A DNA stretch of 64,000 nucleotides, from the NCBI GenBank assembly GCA_029582165.1, contig CM055890.1:2212044-2276043 (forward strand), in the 5' to 3' direction. Positions 21,390 to 33,860 of this stretch are shown piece by piece. The notes under the pieces are model-generated. The model saw only the letters and a program-made list of their open reading frames with translations, was not told where the DNA came from and made no database searches. How positions within the stretch are numbered: the stretch's first letter is position 1; each line of letters starts with the position of its first letter. The stretch is from Portulaca oleracea. Its lineage: Eukaryota > Streptophyta > Magnoliopsida > Caryophyllales > Portulacaceae. The position numbers and the translations under genes were made by a program.

Positions 21390-22804
21390 CAACAAATACC
21401 TCCTGGATAATGCATCAGCTCCTTTGTTAAGCTTGATTTATGATGGATCACAAAATGAAATTGCTGCATGAACTCCACCCAAGTAGCATGCCTAGTGTTG
21501 AGTTTATGCTGCCCCTGAATGAATTTGAGGGCCTCATGATCACTGTGCAGAAAAGATTAAGCTCCAATAAGATAATGCCTCTAATGTTGCAAAGCTCTAA
21601 TGATGGCATAGAACTCCTTATCATATGTATTGTACTTCCTCTTGGCCTCATTGAGTTTCTCACTGAAATAAGCCACTGGTTTGCCTTCTTAAGTCAACAC
21701 TGCTCCAATGCCCACGCCTGAGCCATCACACTCCGCTTCAAAGACTTTGGCAAAACAAGGTAATGCGAAAACTGGTGTTGAGGTTAACTGTCTTTTTACC
21801 TCCTCAAAAGCTTTCTGTGCAGCTGGTGTTCAAGTAAAGCTCTTCCCGTTCACTAATTCAGTCATAGGAGCCAAAATAGTGCTGAAGTTCCTCACAAACC
21901 TCCTGTAAAAAGATGCTAAACAATGAAAACTTCTGATTTGCTGGATTGATGTTGGAACTGGCCACTCTCTGATGGCTTTAACCTTCTCTTCATCTACTTG
22001 AATACCCTCTGATGTCACAATATAACCAAGGAATATAACATGGCTGGTGAAGAATTGGCACTTCTTGAGGTTCCCATACAATTGCTCTCTACTCAAGATC
22101 TCCATAACACTCCTCAAATGTTTCACATGATCCACTTCAGACTTGCTATAAATGAGTATGTCATCAAAATAAACAACAACACACTTCCCAATCAAAGGTT
22201 TCAGAACTTGGTTCATAAGCCTCATAAATGTTGAAGGTGCATTTGTCAAACCAAAAGGCATGACTAACCACTCATACAGACCTCCCTTAGTCTTAAAGGC
22301 TGTCTTCCACTCATCTCCCTCATAAATTCTGATATGGTAATATCCACTCCTCAAATCAATCTTTGAAAACACAGTTGAGCCATGGAGCTCATCAAGCATA
22401 TCCTCAAGTCTTGGAATAGGATATCTATACTTAACGGTAATCTTGTTGATGGCTCTACAATCAATACACATCCTCTGACTTCCATCTTTCTTTGGGACCA
22501 ATAAAGCTGGCACTGCACAAGGGCTCAAGCTCTCTTTGATCATTCCTTTCTCCAACAACTCATCAACTTGCCTCTGGATCTCATTGGTTTCAGCGGGGGT
22601 CATTCTATAGGCTGGTTTGTTTGGTAAGATAGATCCTGGGATGAGGTCAGTCTTATGCTGGATGTCTCTCTTAGGGGGTAAACCTGATGGCATTTCTTCT
22701 AGAAAAACATGTAGGTACTGGTTTAGGATGGGTTGGAATAAGGGATGGCTATTTTGTGAGGCTGATACATTTTCTGAGGCTGGTTCTTCATCAAGGTTAA
22801 GCAA
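21390..22804 (-). pseudogene. Element D reverse transcriptase-RNase H
   Basis: The segment 22804-21830 reads through the [22 protein letters not shown], motif [31 protein letters not shown] and the catalytic YFDDILIYS, ending [16 protein letters not shown]. All RT catalytic aspartates are present. A frame break near 21830 separates the RNase H part, readable down to about 21390 with further breaks. RT copies element RNA into cDNA in the particle. Because the RNase H join is broken, no complete Pol can be made. Confidence 0.85.
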
Positions 22805-22813
22805 AAGATTCTC

Positions 22814-24614
22814 CCTCTATTCACTGAATTCATGATGTTCAGCTGGTAAGATCACATCAAGGGATGGTTCAACAATGAGGTTTTGGGTTCTTTTTGTGAG
22901 CTGGGATGGTTTAAGTGGGGTAAGGACAATCTTTTTGTGATTCAGGTTAAGGGAATAAGTATTGGCTCTTCCATCATGGTTAACAGATCTATCAAACAAC
23001 CAAGGTCTTCCCAACAATAAATGACATGCATCCATAGGTATAACATCACACCACACTTCATCTTTGTAAACAGAACCAATTGAAAAATTCACAAGGCATC
23101 TGGATGAAATTTTGATACCTTTGCTTTGACTCAACCACTGGATGGTGTAAGGTGCTGGATGAGGACATGTTTGCAAATTCAGCTTTTGCACCATAGTCTG
23201 TGAGGCTGCATTGGTACAACTGCCTCCATCAATAATCAAGGAACATATCTTCCCATGAACAGTGCATCGAGTGTGAAAAATATTCTCCCTCTGCTCAGCT
23301 TCTTCATCAACTGTTGTGCTGCTAAGGATCCTCCTGGTCACCAACATTTCACCCTCATCAGGTCTGGCCTCAACTTCCTCTTCATCATACACAGGATCTC
23401 CTTCATGTTCATCTAACTTTTCTTCCTCAACAACTAACTCAGGTTCCACAAATAATGCTACTTGATATTCTGTCAAAGTGATTGCTCTTCTATTTGGACA
23501 TTCTGAGGCTAGATGTCCAAGACCTTGGCATCTAAAACACCTCCTCTCAGGTAATGCTCGGCTGGTAGGAACTGAGATTCTTTGTGGGGGATTTTGTGGG
23601 GGATTTTGTGGCTGTGTTTGAGGTGGTTTAGGGGCTGGATATCTAGTTTGAGGTTGTTGTGGGGATGGATAGGTTCTTTGAGGTGGTTTATAGGATTTGG
23701 TGTAGTGGTCTGATTTGGTTTGAGGATAGGTTTTGGCTAGATATTTGCTTCCATACTCCTTCCTTTGGGCCTTCTTCTGCTGTTCCACCTTATGAGCCAA
23801 AGAACTCAGCTCATCAAGTGAATGATACACCTGTAGCTCAACAACATTCTTGATGTTTTCATTCAATCCTGCAAGATACCTCGCATAGGTCTGAACTTCA
23901 TTCTCCTTCATGTTACATTTCCACAGCAGATGTTCAAACTCCTTGGTGTAGTCCTTAACAAATTTGCTACCCTGGACAAAGTGTTGAAGCTTGAAATAAT
24001 TATCCTTCATGTAACTTTCAAGTAGGAATTTCTTCTTGAGCTTCTGCCTCATTTCAACCCATGTACTGACCTTAGGTTCATCTATCTCCTCTCTCCTCTT
24101 TTGCAAGTTATTCCACCATGTAGATGCATATTTCTTCAATTTAATGCAACCAACTTCACCATGTTCTCATCAGACAACTTTTCAAATCAAACACCCTCTC
24201 CACTATTTGCAACCAATCCAAGAACACATCAGAATCTAACTCCCCTCCAAACTCAGGAATATCTATTTTGAAATCCAACTTCTCAACTCTTCTATCCTCC
24301 CTCCTTTCTTCTCTTGTACTCCTACTCCCAGATTCTCCTCCACTACTCTTAGGTGACCTTCTTACATACCTCCTTCTTCTGTGATACCTAGGTCCTCTGC
24401 CTCCTCTCCCAATTTCACTAAAAGGGTTCTCCTCTTCTTCTTCTTCTTCTTCTTCTTCAAATTCCACATCAAATTCTCCATTAAGCCTATTTCTGTGCAA
24501 CCTCATATAATATTGCAACTGATCACTCACAAATTTCAGTTTCCCCTCCAATTCCTCCTTCTCCCTCAAGGCTTGTTCTGCTACCTCCTGAGGTGTTTTA
24601 CTACAGCCCGACAT
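22814..24614 (-). pseudogene. Element D gag-protease
   Basis: Gag starts at ATG 24614 with MSGCSKTPQEVAEQ, an acidic E-run and NPFSEIGRGGRGPRYHRR. Small deletions near 24165 and 24140 shift the frame in the capsid region (WLQIVERVFDL). The next open stretch (24139-22817) covers WWNNLQKRREEI, the capsid C-terminal half, a proline-rich linker, the intact zinc knuckle CFRCQGLGHLASEC, the acidic linker, the protease site SLIIDGGSCTNAAS and LLGRPWLF. It ends at a TAG after EFSE (about 22815); element F has a TAG at the same codon. Protease and knuckle residues are intact, but gag is frameshifted. Confidence 0.87.
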
Positions 24615-24664
24615 TATGAACTACACAAATTACACAAACAGACCTTCCTCCAAGATGAAACTTA

Positions 24665-24676
24665 GCTCTGATACCA
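24665..24676 (-). promoter_or_regulatory. Element D primer-binding site
   Basis: GCTCTGATACCA on the plus strand, initiator-Met tRNA complement on the sense strand. Confidence 0.93.
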
Positions 24677-24680
24677 ATTA

Positions 24681-25808
24681 TGATGTATGCAAGGTCCTAA
24701 GATCAGAGTATTGACCTTACAGTACACCACATTAACACACAACACACAGATTTTGGCCTCAAAATAGAGAATCAAGCACAATAACACCCAAAATAGACCT
24801 CACACAGAAAATCAACTACAATCTCCTCTAAAACAGAGCACGAACACCAATGAGAAAATGTATGAAACAGATGATGTTGAAATGATGATCAGATGAACAG
24901 ACTTACAATCAAACAGTAACTGAAGATAGACTTGAGGCTCGAGCTAATACAGACCCACCACAGCTAGAACTTCAAGGGCAATGGACTGGATGACCTCAAT
25001 GGATACAGGCACACCACCATCGAGATTATCAAGCTCTATACCCACCACAAGGATTGCCAAATCCTTGATACTGTAGTAGAATTAACCAAGGTTGAGAGTT
25101 TAACGTCACTCACAAACAAGAGGCTCAATTAAGGCACTCAAAATGCTATTAAATTCACTGATAGATGATCCTCACAAGCTGTCGATTACAAAGTATATAA
25201 AGCTAGGATTGAGCTAGATGATTAAGGGTTTCCCCTTACGCAAGAAACTCCCTAATTACGCATTAAGCTACTTAACTAACTTAGTAAGCTAATTAAGCCT
25301 CATTACAAACCGGATAACATCAAAATAAAATGAAATAAAATCTAACAAACGCGTTTTCTTTATTACAAACGGTTATATCACCTCACAAGCTGTAAATGGC
25401 CTCAACAGCTCGGAAGTGAGTCTTCATGGAGGACCTCAATGCAGGATCACCTCACAAAACTGGAATATCCTCAACAGTCCCGATGTGATGTCTTCAAAGA
25501 GGGCCTCAAAACTGGCAGATATCTCCACTGAGTTGGAATGTCCTCAACAGCTCTAAAGTGAAGTCTTCAAACATGAGTGAGGACCTCAATCCAAAGATAT
25601 GGAATTGAGAAATAACCTCACTGGCTGGCTGCTGTTGTTGATGCTGATGTTGTTGCCGCTGGATGACCTCATGACCTGCTGGACCATCATGAAACACTCC
25701 TAGATGTCAGTGTTTGATGCTGTTGATGATGGCCTTGGAGTTGGTGTTGGTGAGGTCGTTGTTGCTGCTGGTTCCGGACTCTGATCTTCGGATGGAGGAC
25801 CTCTATCA
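24681..25808 (-). repeat. Element D 5' LTR
   Basis: Same ends as the 3' LTR (CTCTATCA at the right terminus). The primer-binding site adjoins at 24665-24676. Confidence 0.92.
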
Positions 25809-25816
25809 TTTACCCC

Positions 25817-26948
25817 TGATGTATGCAAGGTCCTAAGATCAGAGTATTGACCTCACAGTACACCACATTAACACAACTCGCACACAATCTGACCTCAAAA
25901 CAGAGAATCAAACACAAATACACCCAAAACAGACCTCACACAGAAAACCAATTACAACCTCCTCCAAAACAGAGTATGAACACCAATGAACAAATGGATT
26001 AATAGATGATGATAAAATGATGGTCGGATGAACAAACTTACAATCGAACAGTAACCAGAGATAGTCTTGAGGCTCAAGCTGATACAGGCACACCACAGCT
26101 AGAACTCCAAGGGCAATGGACTGGATGACCTCAATGGATACAGGCACACCACCACTGAGATTACCAAGCTCTACACCCACCACAAGGATTGCCAAATCCT
26201 TGCTACTGTAGTAGAATTAACCAGAGATGAGAGTTTAACGTCACTCACAAACAAGAGGCTCAATCAAGGCACTCAAAATGCTATTAATTTCACTGATAGT
26301 TGATCCTCAAAAGCTGCCGATTACAATGTATATAAAGCTAGGGTTGAGCTGGATGATTAAGGGTTTCCCCTTGCTCAAGAAACTCACTAATTAAGCATTA
26401 AACTACTTAACTAACTTAGCAAGCTAATTAAGCCTCATTACAAACTGGATAACTTCAAAATAAAAGGAAATAAAATGAAATAACTCTAACAAACGCGTTT
26501 TCTTTATTACAAACGGTTATATCACCTCACAAGCTGGAAATGGCCTCAACAGCTTGGAAGTGAGTCTTCATGGAGGACCTCAATGCAGTATCACCTCATA
26601 AAACTGGAATATCCTCAACAGTCCAGAAGTGATGTCTTCAAAGAGGACCTCAGAATCGCAAAATATCTCCATCGAAATGGAATGTCCTCAACAGCTCTAA
26701 AGTGAAGTCTTCAAACATGGGTGAGGGCCTCAATCCAAAGATATGGAATTGAGAAATAACCTCACTAGCCGGGTTTCATTACTTGATGTTGTTCTTCTTT
26801 GGATGACCTCATGACCTGCTGGACCACCATGAAACACTCCTGGATGTCAGTGTTTGATGTTGTTGATGATGACTTTGGAGTTGGTGTTGGTGAGGTCGGA
26901 GTTGCTGTTGGTTCTGGACTCTGATCTTCAGATGGAGGACCTCCATCA
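25817..26948 (-). repeat. Element E 3' LTR
   Basis: TGATGTATGC to CTCCATCA, 1132 bp. PPT CCTGAGGAGGA (sense) adjoins at 26949-26959; conserved hairpin at 26967-26984. Confidence 0.92.
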
Positions 26949-28289
26949 TCCTCCTCAGGTTGAGGAAAGTTTGTCCTCAAACTTGGAAGGTCTTCATGCT
27001 CTGGAAAGTAAGGCCTCAAATCTGCAACGTTGAATGTAGCACTGCCTCCATAGTCTTCAGAAAGGTCTAACTTGTAAGCATTATCTCCAATCCTCTCTAG
27101 CACTTCAAAAGGTCCATCTGCTCTAGGGGTCAACTTTCCCTTACTCTTGCTTGGAAATCTGTCCTTCCTTAGATGAATCCACACTAGATCTCCTGTATTG
27201 AAAACCATCTTCCTCCTATGCTTGTTGGCTGATGTAGAAACTTGCTCAGAATACTTGATGATCTTCTCCTTGACTTGCTGGTGAAGCTTCTTGATGTCCT
27301 CTGCATGTTTACCTGCTTCATAACTAAACCTCACAGAATTTGTTAGTGGAGATAAATCCAATGGAGTTATAGGATTTCTACCATAGACAACCTGGAATGG
27401 TGAAAGGCCAGTTGCCTTAGATGGTGCTCTATTGAAAGCAAATTCAGCATGAGACAAGAGGGCGTCCCATCCTGTTTTGTTTGTGGATATCAGTGACCTC
27501 AATAGTATTCCAAGTGTCCTGTTTGTGACCTCTGTTTGCCCATCAGTTTGGGGGTGACAAGTCGTATATACTTCAATTGGTGCCCAACTTCTTCCAAAGA
27601 GTAACCCAAAATGACTTAGGAACTTGACATCCCTATCAGACACCATACTCCTGGGAACACCATGGAGTCTCACTACCTCCTGGAAATACAATTCACCACC
27701 TCACAAAGATCATGTGGTATGGCAAGCAATGAAGTGAGCCATTTTACTGAATCTATCCACAACTACCATGATTGAATCTTTTCCTCCTTGAGTTCTTGGT
27801 AGACCAACAATGAAGTCTAGGTGATGTCCTCCCAAGGATGCTTTGGAATCGCAAAGGTGTGTATAGCCCTTGAGGTAAGCTATGACTCTTTGCAATCTGA
27901 CATGTAGCACACCTCCTGACCCAATGCTCAACATCCTTCCTCATTTTAGGCCAACAATAATGTTCCTTCAGCATAAGAAGGGTCTTCTCAATGCCAAAAT
28001 GTCCTGCCAAGCAACCTCCATGAACTTCAGAGATCAACAACTCTCTAAAACTGCTTCTTGGAATACATAACCTTGCTCCTTTGAAAAGAAATCCCTGGTC
28101 TATGTGGTATAGACTTTGAGGATGTCCTTGACATTTCTGGTACAACTCTCCAAAATCTTCATCATTCTCATACAAAGCTTTCAACTGTTCAAAACCAAGC
28201 ACTCTTGCATCCAAAACTTGCAACAACAAATACCTCCTGGACAATGCATCAGCTCCTTTGTTAAGCTTCCCAGATTTATGATGGATCAC
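26765..28289 (-). pseudogene. Element E integrase, extending into the 3' LTR
   Basis: 28289-27753 holds the region before integrase, the HHCC site ([25 protein letters not shown]). After frame breaks, 27934-27710 gives [12 protein letters not shown], so the first catalytic Asp is kept, and 27691-26765 gives VSDRDVKF, CHPQTDGQTEVTNRTL and the C-terminal domain. More breaks occur near 27545-27640. The last frame does not stop at the PPT; it runs 184 nt into the LTR (SEDQSPEPTATPTSPTPTP...). Broken, but the C-terminal part is intact. Confidence 0.83.
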
Positions 28290-28298
28290 AAAATGAAA

Positions 28299-29381
28299 TT
28301 ATTGCATGAACTCCACCCAAGTAGCATGCCTAGTGTTGAGTTTATGCTGCCCCTGGATGAATTTGAGGGCCTCATGATCACTGTGCAGAATAAATTCAGC
28401 TCCAATCAGATAATGCCTCCAATGTTGCAAAGCTCTGATGATAGCATAGAACTCCTTATCATATGTACTGTATTTCCTCTTGGCCTCATTGAGTTTTTCA
28501 CTGAAATAAGCTACTGGTTTTCCTTCTAGAGTCAACACTGCTCCAATGCCCACACCTGAGGCATCACATTCCACTTCAAAGACTTTGGCAAAACAAGGTA
28601 ATGCCAAAATCAGTGAGGTTAGCTGTCTTTTGACCTCCTCAAAAGCTTTCTGTGCTGCTGGTGTCATAGTAAAGCTCTTTCCCTTCACTAACTCGGTCAT
28701 GGGAGCTAAAATGGTGCTGAAGTTCCTCACAAACCTCCTGTAGAATGATGCCAAACCATGGAAACTCCTTATCTGCTGGATTGATGTAGGAACAGGCCAC
28801 TCTCTAATGGCTTTGACCTTCTCCTCATCTACTTGAATTCCTTCTGATGTCACAATATAACCAAGGAATATAACATGGCTGGTGAAGAATTGACACTTCT
28901 TGAGGTTCCCATACAGCTGCTCTCTACTCAGAATCTCCATAACACTCTTCAAGTGGTTCACATGATCCTTCTCAGACTGGCTATAAATGAGTATATCATC
29001 AAAATACACAACAACACACTTCCCAATCAAAGGCTTCAAAACCTGGTTCATAAGCCTCATAAATGTTGAAGGTGCATTTGTCAAACCAAAAGGCATGACC
29101 AACCACTCATACACCTCCCTTAGTCTTAAAGGTCGTCTTCCACTCATCTCCTCATAAATTCGATCCGTAATATCCACTCTCAAATCAATCTTTGAAAACA
29201 CAGTTGAGCCATGGAGCTCATCAAGCATATCCTCAAGTCTTGGAATAGGATATCTATACTTAATTGTGATTTTATTGATGGCTCTACAATCAATGCACAT
29301 CCTCTGACTTCCATCTTTCTTAGGGACCAATAATGCACTGCACAAGGACTCCAACTCTCTAATCATTCCTTTCTCCAACAA
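28299..29381 (-). pseudogene. Element E reverse transcriptase-RNase H
   Basis: A 360-codon stretch with [25 protein letters not shown] (motif A), [31 protein letters not shown] and the RNase H start [20 protein letters not shown] to [12 protein letters not shown]. Near motif A small losses turn the conserved [16 protein letters not shown] into a garbled but still open segment ([16 protein letters not shown]). The RNase H catalytic Asp (ECDAS) and Asp (HSDHE) are present. RT function is doubtful because of the damaged segment after motif A. Confidence 0.84.
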
Positions 29382-30414
29382 CTCATCAACTTGCCTCGGA
29401 TCTCATTGGTTTCAGCAGGGTCATTCTATAGGCCGGTTTGTTTGGTAAAATAGATCCCGGATGAGGTCAATTTTATCTTTGGATGTCTCTTTGGGGTAAA
29501 CCCGTGGCATTTCTTCCGAAAAACATGTTAGTACCGGTTTAGGATGGGTTGGAATAAAGAATGGCTATTTTGTGGGTGGCTCATTTTGTGAGGTCGGTTC
29601 TTCATCAAGATCAAGCAAAAGTAACTCCTTCTGTTCACAGAACTCATGATATTCAGCTGGTAAGATCACATCAAGGGATGGTTCAACAATCAGGTTCTTG
29701 GTTCTTTTTGTGAGCTGGGATGGTTTAAGTGGGGTGAGGACAATTTTTTGTGGTTTAGGTTAAGGGAATAAGTATTGGCTCTTCCATCATGGTTAACAGA
29801 TCTATCAAACAACCAAGGTCTTCCCAACAATAAATGACATGCATCCATAGGTATAACATCACACCACACTTCATCTTTATAAACAGAACCAATTGAAAAA
29901 TTCACAAGGCATCTAGATGAGATTTTGATACCTCTACTTTGACTCAACCACTGGATGGTGTATGGTGCTGGATGATGACAGTTTGCAAACTCGGCTTTTG
30001 CACCATAGTCCGTGAGGCCGCATTTGCATTTGCCTCCATCAATAATCAAGAAACAAATCTTCCCTTTGTACATCTTGTGTGAAAAATGTTCTCCTCTGCT
30101 CGCCTTCCTCATCAATTGTTGTACTGCTAAGGATCCTCCTGATCACCAACATTTCACCTTCATCAGGTCTGGCCTCAACTTCCTCTTCATCATACACAGG
30201 ATCTCCTTCAGGTTCATCATACTGTTCCTCCTCAACAATGACTCGGGTTCAACAACGGTGCTACTTGATATTACGCTAAGGTCTGCTCTTCATTTGGACA
30301 TTACGAGGCTAGATGTCCAAGTCCTTGACATCTAAAGCACCTCCTCTCGTGGAATGATCGATTGGTAGGGATTGGGGTTCTTTGTGGGGATTTTGGGATT
30401 GTGTTTGAGGTGGT
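29382..30414 (-). pseudogene. Element E zinc knuckle-protease region
   Basis: The knuckle (about 30320-30350) and the acidic linker can be followed, but many 1-5 base losses change frame repeatedly. Around 30010-30060 the protease active-site segment reads FLIIDGGK instead of LIIDGGS, and the next residues are lost; LLGRPWLFDRSVNHDGRANT is still intact at about 29760-29830. The segment 29400-29600 upstream of RT is equally damaged. No protease could be produced. Confidence 0.78.
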
Positions 30415-31360
30415 TTAGAAATTTGGATATCCGGTTGGTGGTTGTGGGGATGGATAGGTTCTTTGAGGTGGGTTATAGGATTTGGTTTGAGGATAGGTTT
30501 TGGTTGGGTACTTGCTTCCATACTCCTTCCTTTGGGCCTTCTGCTGTTCCACCTTATGAGCCAAAGAACTCAGCTCATCAAGTGAATTATACGCCTGCAG
30601 CTCGACCACATTTCTGATGCTTTCATTCAACCCTCCAAGGTACCTCACATAGGTCTGAATTTCATTCTCCTTCATATTGCACTTCCACAGCAGATGTTCA
30701 AACTCCTTGGTATACTCCTCAACAGATTTACTACCCTGGACAAACTGTTGAAGCTTGAAATAATTTTCCTTCATGTAACTTTCAGGTAGAAATTTCTCCT
30801 TGAGCTTCTGCCTCATTTCAACCCATGTACTGACTTTAGGCTCATTGATTTCTTCTCTCCTTCTTTGTAAGTTGTTCCACCATGTAGATGCATATTTCCT
30901 CAGTTTCAATGCAACCAACTTCACCTTGTTCTCATCAGACAACTCCCTCAATTGAAAAACCCTCTCCACTGTTTGCAACCAATCCAAAAATACATCAGGA
31001 TCCAACTCACCTCCATATTCTGGAATATCTATTTTGAAATCCAACTTCTCTACTCTTCTTTCTCCTCTCCTTTCTTCCCTCTCACTTCTACTTCTGGATT
31101 CACTAACACTACTTCTAGGTGACCTCCTGTTATACCTCCTTCTTCTGTGATATCTAGGTCTTCCTCCTCCCCTTCCAGGTTCACTAAAAGGGTTATCCTC
31201 TTCTTCTTCTTCAGACTCCACATCAGTCTCTCTATTGATCTCTCTCCTGTGCAACCTCATATAATGTTGCAACTGTTCACCCATAATTTTCATTCTCCCT
31301 TCCATTTCCTCCTTCTCCCTCAAGGCTTGTTCTACTTCACGAGGTGTTTACTACTGACCA
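30415..31360 (-). pseudogene. Element E gag
   Basis: From 31323 to 30415 a 302-codon stretch covers most of gag: EKEEMEGRMKIMGEQLQHYM, an acidic run, NPFSEPGRGGGRPRYHRR, VEKLDFKIDIPEYGGELDPD and the capsid block WWNNLQRRREEINEPKVSTW to VEEYTKEFEHLLWKCNMKEN. The normal start region MSGCSKTPQ (about 31360) is corrupted: no ATG is left there, so the open stretch begins at a TTG. A frameshift in the proline-rich linker ends it. This is the longest uninterrupted gag in the window. Confidence 0.85.
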
Positions 31361-31413
31361 CATTATAAAATGCACAAATAACACAAACAGACCTTCCTCC
31401 AAGATGTTACTCG

Positions 31414-31425
31414 GCTCTGATACCA
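31414..31425 (-). promoter_or_regulatory. Element E primer-binding site
   Basis: GCTCTGATACCA on the plus strand, complementary to initiator-Met tRNA in the sense direction. Confidence 0.93.
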
Positions 31426-31429
31426 ATTA

Positions 31430-32551
31430 TGATGTATGCAAGGTCCTAAGATCAGAGTATTGACCTCACAGTACACCACATTAACACAACTCGCACACAA
31501 TCTGACCTCAAAACAGAGAATCAAACACAAATACACCCAAAACAGACCTCACACAGAAAACCAATTACAACCTCCTCAAAGCAGTATGAACACCAATGAA
31601 CAAATGGATGAATAGATGATGATAAAATGATGGTCGGATGAACAAACTTACAATCGACAAGAACCGAGAGATAGTCTTGAGGCTCAGTGTCTGACACCAC
31701 GGCTAGAACTCAAGGGCAATGGACTAGATGACCTCAATGGATACAGCACACCACCAGAGATTACCAAGCTCTACACCCACCACAAGGATTGCCAAATCCT
31801 TGCTCGTAGTAGAATTAACCAGAGATGAGAGTTTAACGTCACTCACAAACAAGAGGCTCAATCAAGGCACTCAAAATGCTATTAATTTCACTGATAGATG
31901 ATCCCCTCAAGCTGCCGATTACAATGTATATAAAGCTAGGGTTGAGCTGGATGATTAAGGGTTTCCCCTTGCTCAAGAAACTCACTAATTAAGCATTAAA
32001 CTACTTAACTAACTTAGCAAGCTAATTAAGCCTCATTACAAACTGGATAACTTCAAAATAAAAGGAAATAAAATGAAATAACTCTAACAAACGCGTTTTC
32101 TTTATTACAAACGGTTATATCACCTCACAAGCTGGAAATGGCCTCAACAGCTTGGAAGTGAGTCTTCATGGAGGACCTCAATGCAGTATCACCTCATAAA
32201 ACTGGAATATCCTCAACAGTCCAGAAGTGATGTCTTCAAAGAGGACCTCAGAACTGGCAAAATATCTCCACTGAGCTGGAATGTCCTCAACAGCTCTAAA
32301 GTGAAGTCTTCAAACATGGGTGAGGGCCTCAATCCAAAGATATGGAATTGAGAAATAACCTCACTGGCTGGCTGTTGCTGTTGATGCTGATGTTGTTGCT
32401 GCTGGATGACCTCATGACCTGCTGGACCACCATGAAACACTCCTGGATGTCAGTGTTTGATGTTGTTGATGATGGCCTTGGAGTTGGTGTTGGTGAGGTC
32501 GGAGTTGCTGTTGGTTCTGGACTCTGATCTTCAGATGGAGGACCTCCATCA
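31430..32551 (-). repeat. Element E 5' LTR
   Basis: 1122 bp; aligns to the 3' LTR, but 31570-31810 lacks many short pieces present in the left copy. Confidence 0.91.
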
Positions 32552-32556
32552 TCCCC

Positions 32557-32713
32557 CTAAGAGAGACATCCAGCATAAAATTGACCTCATCCCAAGATCT
32601 ATCTTACCAAACAAAACAACCTATAGAATGACCCTAACAGAAACTAATGAGATCTAGAGGCAAGTTGATGAGTTGTTGGAGAAAGGAATGATCAGAGAGA
32701 GCTGGAGCCCTTG
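32557..32713 (+). pseudogene. Element C RT N-terminal segment between E and F
   Basis: A 157-bp island of [21 protein letters not shown] and [18 protein letters not shown] can be read, with one in-frame TAG at about 32656. It connects exactly to 18983 on the left and 39669 on the right once D, E, F and the duplicated target bases are removed. Confidence 0.88.
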
Positions 32714-33856
32714 TGAGGGAGGTCCTCCATCAGAAGAGCAGAGTCTAGAGCCAGAGTCATCAGGAGCAGCAACAACCTCACCAACACCAACACCAAGGCC
32801 ATCATTAACTACATCAAACACTGACATCCAAGAGTGTTTTATGATGGTCCAACAAGTCATGAGGTCGTCCAACAATAGCAACATCAACATCAGCAGCAGC
32901 AGCCAACCAGTGAGGCTATTTCTCAATTCCATATAATTGGATTGAGGTCTCACCCGCCTTTTGAAGACTTCACTTTAGAGCTGTTGAGGACTTTCCAGCT
33001 CAGTGAAAATACTTGCCAGTTTTGAGGTCCTCTATAAAGACATCACTTCTGAGCTGTTGAGGATATTCCAGTTCTTTGAGGTGATCCTGCATTGAGGTCC
33101 TCCATGAAGATGTCACTTCCGAGCTGTTGAGGTCTTTTCCAGCTTGTGAGGTGAACTATCAGATATGTAATAATGATAACGTGTTTGTTGTGTTTTATTT
33201 CCTTTTCATTTTGATGTAATCCAGTTTGTAAGGAGCCTTAATTAGCTTACTAAGTTATTTAAGTAGCTTAATGCTTAATTAGGGAGTTTCTTGAGCAAGG
33301 GGAAACCCTTAATTAGCTAGCTAAAACCCTAGGTTTATAAGCTTTGTATTCGGCAGTTTGAGGTCATTAACTTCAGTGATATTCAATAGCATTTTGAGTG
33401 CCTTGATTGAGCCTCTTGTTTGTGAGTGACGTTAAACTCTCATCTTTGGTTAATTCTACTTCAGTATCAAGGACTTGGTAATCCTTGTGGTGCGTATAGA
33501 GCTTGGTAACTTCGATGGTGGTGTGCCTGTATCCATTGAGGTCATCGAGTCCATTGCCCTTGATGTTCTAACTGTGGTGTGCCTTTATCAGCTCGAGCTC
33601 AAGACTATCCTCTATTTACTGTTTCATTGTAAGTTTGTTCATCTGATCATCATTTCATCATCATCCATTTTCATCCGTTTGTTCAATGGTGTTTGTGCTC
33701 TATTTTGAGGAGGTTGTAATTGATTTTTTGTCGTGAGGTCTGTTTTGGTATGTTTGTGCTTGAATCTCTGTTGTAAGGCCGGAATTGTGTGTGTTGTGCA
33801 TTAACGTGGTGTACTGTGAGGTCATTACTTTGATCTTCGCGACCTTGCATACATCA
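32714..33856 (+). repeat. Element F 5' LTR
   Basis: Starts TGAGGGAGGTCC (TGATGG in other copies) and ends CATACATCA; 1143 bp. Confidence 0.93.
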
Positions 33857-33860
33857 TAAT

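Larger units (their letters stand above)
18984..25808 (-). mobile_element. Element D: Ty3/gypsy retrotransposon, family 1
   Basis: A 6825-bp full-length copy with LTRs 18984-20110 and 24681-25808, inserted in the pol of C with target duplications TTTAC (18979-18983 and 25809-25813). Order on the minus strand is gag, protease, RT, RNase H, integrase, i.e. the Ty3 arrangement. The LTRs differ by a few percent, so the insertion is not very recent. Coding regions have several stops and frameshifts. Confidence 0.94.
25817..32551 (-). mobile_element. Element E: Ty3/gypsy retrotransposon, family 1
   Basis: A 6735-bp copy with LTRs 25817-26948 and 31430-32551, inserted in C immediately beside D. Flanks are ACCCC (25812-25816) and TCCCC (32552-32556), a 5-bp duplication with one mismatch. 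Its coding regions and right LTR carry clusters of very small deletions relative to D, F and its own left LTR. Confidence 0.92.

Noticed and set aside
22617..22835. Identical 72-codon ORF on both D and F (opposite to pol)
   Set aside because: It is the antisense shadow of the RT N-terminal region; useful only as proof of nucleotide identity.
24665..24676. tRNA-like segments at 12551, 16629, 24665, 31414, 33861, 45876
   Set aside because: Only 12 bases complementary to initiator-Met tRNA next to LTRs: primer-binding sites, not tRNA genes. No cloverleaf was found anywhere in the window.
18984..32551. D and E as one tandem element
   Set aside because: Each has its own LTR pair, primer site and target duplication, so they are two insertions side by side.
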